NCBI RefSeq assembly: GCF_000203935.1
Contig: NC_008573.1
Location: forward strand, 1 to 64,000
Direction of reading: 5' to 3'
DNA length: 64,000 bases
Source of the DNA: Shewanella sp. ANA-3
GTDB taxonomy: Bacteria > Pseudomonadota > Gammaproteobacteria > Enterobacterales > Shewanellaceae
The translations under genes and the position numbers were made by a program. Below are positions 62,175 to 64,000 of the stretch, piece after piece (the stretch's first letter is position 1; every line of letters begins with the position of its first letter). The notes beneath the pieces are model-generated. The model did not search any database. It saw nothing but the letters and a program-made list of their open reading frames with translations, and was not told where the DNA came from.

Positions 62175-62231
62175 CTAGGACGAACACACAGAGAGAGCGA
62201 TTGCAGGGAAGCAATCAAACTGCGTATTCAT
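62175..62231 (-). CDS. Very small ORF behind leader 14
   Basis: 18 codons (MNTQFDCFPAIALSVCSS), lying between leaders 14 and 13 with no SD. Could be a leader peptide, a decayed gene, or chance. Confidence 0.25.
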   Translation of the reverse strand: MNTQFDCFPAIALSVCSS

Positions 62232-62240
62232 GCGCTAAAT

Positions 62241-62281
62241 GGCGCACTTCTCCCTAGAGGGGAAGTACGCCCCTCTAGGGA
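62241..62281 (-). promoter_or_regulatory. Interleaved-helix leader 14
   Basis: a/a' CCCTAGAGGGG with CCCCTCTAGGG (11 bp perfect); b/b' GGCGTACTTC with GAAGTGCGCC (one wobble). Full a-b-a'-b' order although no normal-sized gene follows directly. Confidence 0.7.
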
Positions 62282-62290
62282 TTAATTGTG

Positions 62291-63904
62291 TTAAATGTGT
62301 TGCTTAAGCAACTGCATTAACTGTTTCGGTAACTCGTTGACGTGGTCGATACAGGCTACTTTCAGGTCTTTAAAACCAGTAAACCTTACGTCCACCTGAC
62401 CAATGATGACAGGCAAAACCACAACGCCATGCTGAGCTAACCAATCGAGTGAACCAACCACTTCATGCGGACAGTCTGGTTGACCATCGGTAATCACAAA
62501 CATCACCTTTTTTTGCGATGACTGTAAAATGAGCTTGCTGCCCATTTCCATCATCGCAGCTCCAGTGCTTGTGCCGCCGAGGTCTGAATAGGGCAAGACC
62601 GAAGGTGTTTTCTTCTGAGCAAAACCTTTTAGCTCAAGATAAAACTCACCAAACAGCGATAATGACGTCAAAACACCACTCTGTTTTTCAAGAGCCTGTG
62701 TCATTGCCATTGCCGCTTTTGTTGCTACACAAGAGCGGTGTGTATCGTCATCCGGATACCCCATAGAACCTGAAGCATCAAGCAACACACCTACAGATAG
62801 GTTTGCCGCGACATCACGACGGATGTTTTTGGCGCCAGGGTTACCCAGATAAGCATCGACCAACCGATCCTCGTCTAACTCTCCAAACTGCGTCACGCCG
62901 GATAATTTCATGTTTCGTTGTCGAAACATGACCTTAATAGCATTGGTGACAGCGCCATTCACCTGCAGATTTGCCGCAGGGAAAACACTGTTTGGATTAC
63001 CACGCAACAACTCCTGCACAGTGTAAGGAATGACTTTGATTGGTTTAGGAACACGAGAATAGTTACTCATATCTTGCTGATCTCGGTGAGCCTCTAACAG
63101 TTTGCCTACGTCCAAGTCCTCGAAAGGTTGCTCCAAATCGATTTCGTTGAACCCTGCGCTATTGCTAAGAGCCTTACCGCTTGGCTTGCCGTTGCTTTCA
63201 CCTTCAGCATCACCTTCAGCATCACCTTCAGCATCACCTTCCGCTTCACCTTCACCTTCCGCTTCACCTTCAGCTTCACCTTCACCTTCAGCTTCACCTT
63301 CAGCTTCTTGCTGATTAGCCTGTTGCATTGCCGCAAGCTCTAACAGAAGGTTTTCTGCCAACTCACGCACTTCTAAGGTGTCTTTCGCCGTTTGTGCAAG
63401 CTGTGCGTATTTCAAACACAACTTATCAAGCTCCAGTGTTACCCAATCAAATCCAGCTAATGCTGGTTTGATCGCAGTAATCCCGTTTTCAAGGTTTCCG
63501 ACTAGAAGTACGTAATACAAAATGTCGTCGAGACAGTTTGTAAACTCACGCTTGGTAATGATGTCTACCAATATTCTTCGGCTTGATTGATAAGACTGTA
63601 TTGCGCCAGGAAATTCCCTGATATTGCGCAAGTCGATTCTTATGTCCTCAAGCACGTTGATTGCGTTTTTCAACGCTGTACTGGTCTGCTGCATGACGTT
63701 TCCGATTGCACTGAAGTTGGTGTGATTGAGATGGGCCGACTCGTGAAGTAACGAGCAAACCATCTGATCCCACGGGCCAACCCCAATGACAATTCTTTTA
63801 CCGTTGGTGTAAGAACTGCCACCAGCAATCGTGACGTTAACGCCTTTGCGAGTTAACGCATTCGACAGCATCGAGAATGACGCTTGTTCAGTATTTCTTT
63901 TCAT
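62291..63904 (-). CDS. VWA-domain protein with HExxH motif (CobT-like)
   Basis: 537 aa. N-terminal part contains VCSLLHESAHLNHTNF (HExxH). The centre (residues ~200-245) is an acidic Glu-Gly-Glu-Ala repeat. The C-terminal von Willebrand A domain has the MIDAS motif DASGSMG, with GTSTG and VITDGQPD completing the metal site. CobT/VWA proteins usually work with a MoxR/CobS AAA ATPase as metal-dependent remodelling complexes; that gene could lie just right of the window. SD GGAGTGAG, leader 15. Confidence 0.8.
   Translation of the reverse strand: MKRNTEQASFSMLSNALTRKGVNVTIAGGSSYTNGKRIVIGVGPWDQMVCSLLHESAHLNHTNFSAIGNVMQQTSTALKNAINVLEDIRIDLRNIREFPGAIQSYQSSRRILVDIITKREFTNCLDDILYYVLLVGNLENGITAIKPALAGFDWVTLELDKLCLKYAQLAQTAKDTLEVRELAENLLLELAAMQQANQQEAEGEAEGEGEAEGEAEGEGEAEGDAEGDAEGDAEGESNGKPSGKALSNSAGFNEIDLEQPFEDLDVGKLLEAHRDQQDMSNYSRVPKPIKVIPYTVQELLRGNPNSVFPAANLQVNGAVTNAIKVMFRQRNMKLSGVTQFGELDEDRLVDAYLGNPGAKNIRRDVAANLSVGVLLDASGSMGYPDDDTHRSCVATKAAMAMTQALEKQSGVLTSLSLFGEFYLELKGFAQKKTPSVLPYSDLGGTSTGAAMMEMGSKLILQSSQKKVMFVITDGQPDCPHEVVGSLDWLAQHGVVVLPVIIGQVDVRFTGFKDLKVACIDHVNELPKQLMQLLKQHI
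63190..63310 (-). repeat. In-gene tandem repeat (GAAGGTGAAGCT units)
   Basis: Short tandem units of 6-12 bp encode the acidic Gly-Glu-Ala linker of the VWA protein. Prone to length change by slippage in steps of two or more residues without frameshift. Confidence 0.85.
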
Positions 63905-63941
63905 TTCTCACTCCAATTGCACCCGTAAGGTAAAAAAAAAT

Positions 63942-63983
63942 GGGGTGAGAAAGCCCTTGGGGGCGTACTCACCCCCAAGGGTT
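63942..63983 (-). promoter_or_regulatory. Interleaved-helix leader 15
   Basis: a/a' CCCTTGGGGG with CCCCCAAGGG (10 bp perfect); b/b' GGGGTGAG with CTCACCCC (8 bp perfect), then nine T, a degenerate ACCTTACGGGT hairpin and GGAGTGAG. The clearest member of the series. Confidence 0.8.
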
Positions 63984-64000
63984 AAATTAAGCATTCGCAG

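Noticed and set aside
63190..63310. Tandem repeat considered as CRISPR or satellite
   Set aside because: Units are 6-12 bp, in frame and encode the acidic linker of the VWA protein; no spacers.
53490..64000. Leaders considered as type III toxin-antitoxin RNA repeats or simple terminators
   Set aside because: They are single, dispersed between different genes and each is followed by an SD and ATG. No ToxN-like gene is present. Several lack a T-run, so plain termination does not explain the series.
1..64000. tRNA, rRNA, CRISPR array, replication initiator, integron integrase, relaxase
   Set aside because: Looked for in the sequence; none recognised in this window.

Overview
The window looks like accessory DNA from a marine or aquatic gammaproteobacterium, most plausibly Shewanella or a close relative. 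The evidence is moderate-to-low GC, IS5/IS110/IS3/IS200-605 family elements, OprD-type porin and YccT-like genes, and heavy-metal efflux modules of the kind carried by Shewanella plasmids and islands. No rRNA, tRNA, replication initiator or integrase was found. A Tus homologue, KfrA-like protein, SOS polymerase pair, RecT-like proteins, transglycosylase, toxin-antitoxin pair, toprim protein and VWA protein suggest that the right half is the backbone of a large plasmid or integrative element. Host assignment is inference.

Layout. 0-2.5 kb: a 5'-truncated restriction-nuclease-like gene cut by an IS110 remnant, then a complete IS5 element with a CTAG target duplication. 2.5-5.6 kb: copper operon (copA, cupredoxin, DUF2933), all on minus. 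5.8-9.8 kb: GntR regulator, OprD porin, YccT-like protein, Cys/His-rich secreted protein, unknown gene. 10.2-11.5 kb: TnpB element copy 1. 11.5-12.6 kb: scrambled junctions (partial membrane gene, KfrA C-terminal fragment, truncated lspA). 12.9-20.8 kb: czcABC-type efflux operon with a PII-like protein, His-rich secreted protein and CDF transporter, read divergently from a MerR regulator. 20.8-21.9 kb: FTR1 and IS3 remnants. 21.9-30.7 kb: defence island (AbiEi/AbiEii, HsdM/HsdS/HsdR, Fic remnant). 30.9-31.4 kb: intact copy of the membrane gene, forming a ~350 bp direct repeat with 11.5 kb. The repeats bracket the metal and defence block, and this copy keeps the empty target site of the TnpB element.

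31.4-53.4 kb: plasmid-like backbone with Tus homologue, HEPN-like protein, CoiA/GIY-YIG/HTH fusion, M50-like membrane protein, UmuC with a tandem-fused UmuD-like protein under a LexA box, KfrA, two gene cassettes with three attC sites and no integrase, secreted HNH nuclease, two neighbouring RecT-like proteins, lytic transglycosylase, TnpB copy 2, YdjM-like hydrolase and LPP20-like lipoprotein.

53.45-64 kb: one long minus-strand series of mostly small unknown genes (plus a cytosine methyltransferase, [2Fe-2S] ferredoxin, PemK-like TA pair, toprim protein and VWA protein) ending at a strong terminator. Almost every gene is preceded by a private leader of the same architecture: two interleaved helices (a-b-a'-b'), often a T-run, then a GGAGTGAG-like ribosome binding site. 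The helix sequences differ between copies while pairing is kept, so this looks like a conserved RNA structure (H-type pseudoknot or attenuator/antiterminator switch) repeated through an operon. I recognise no described family for it, and it is my main candidate for an undescribed system.
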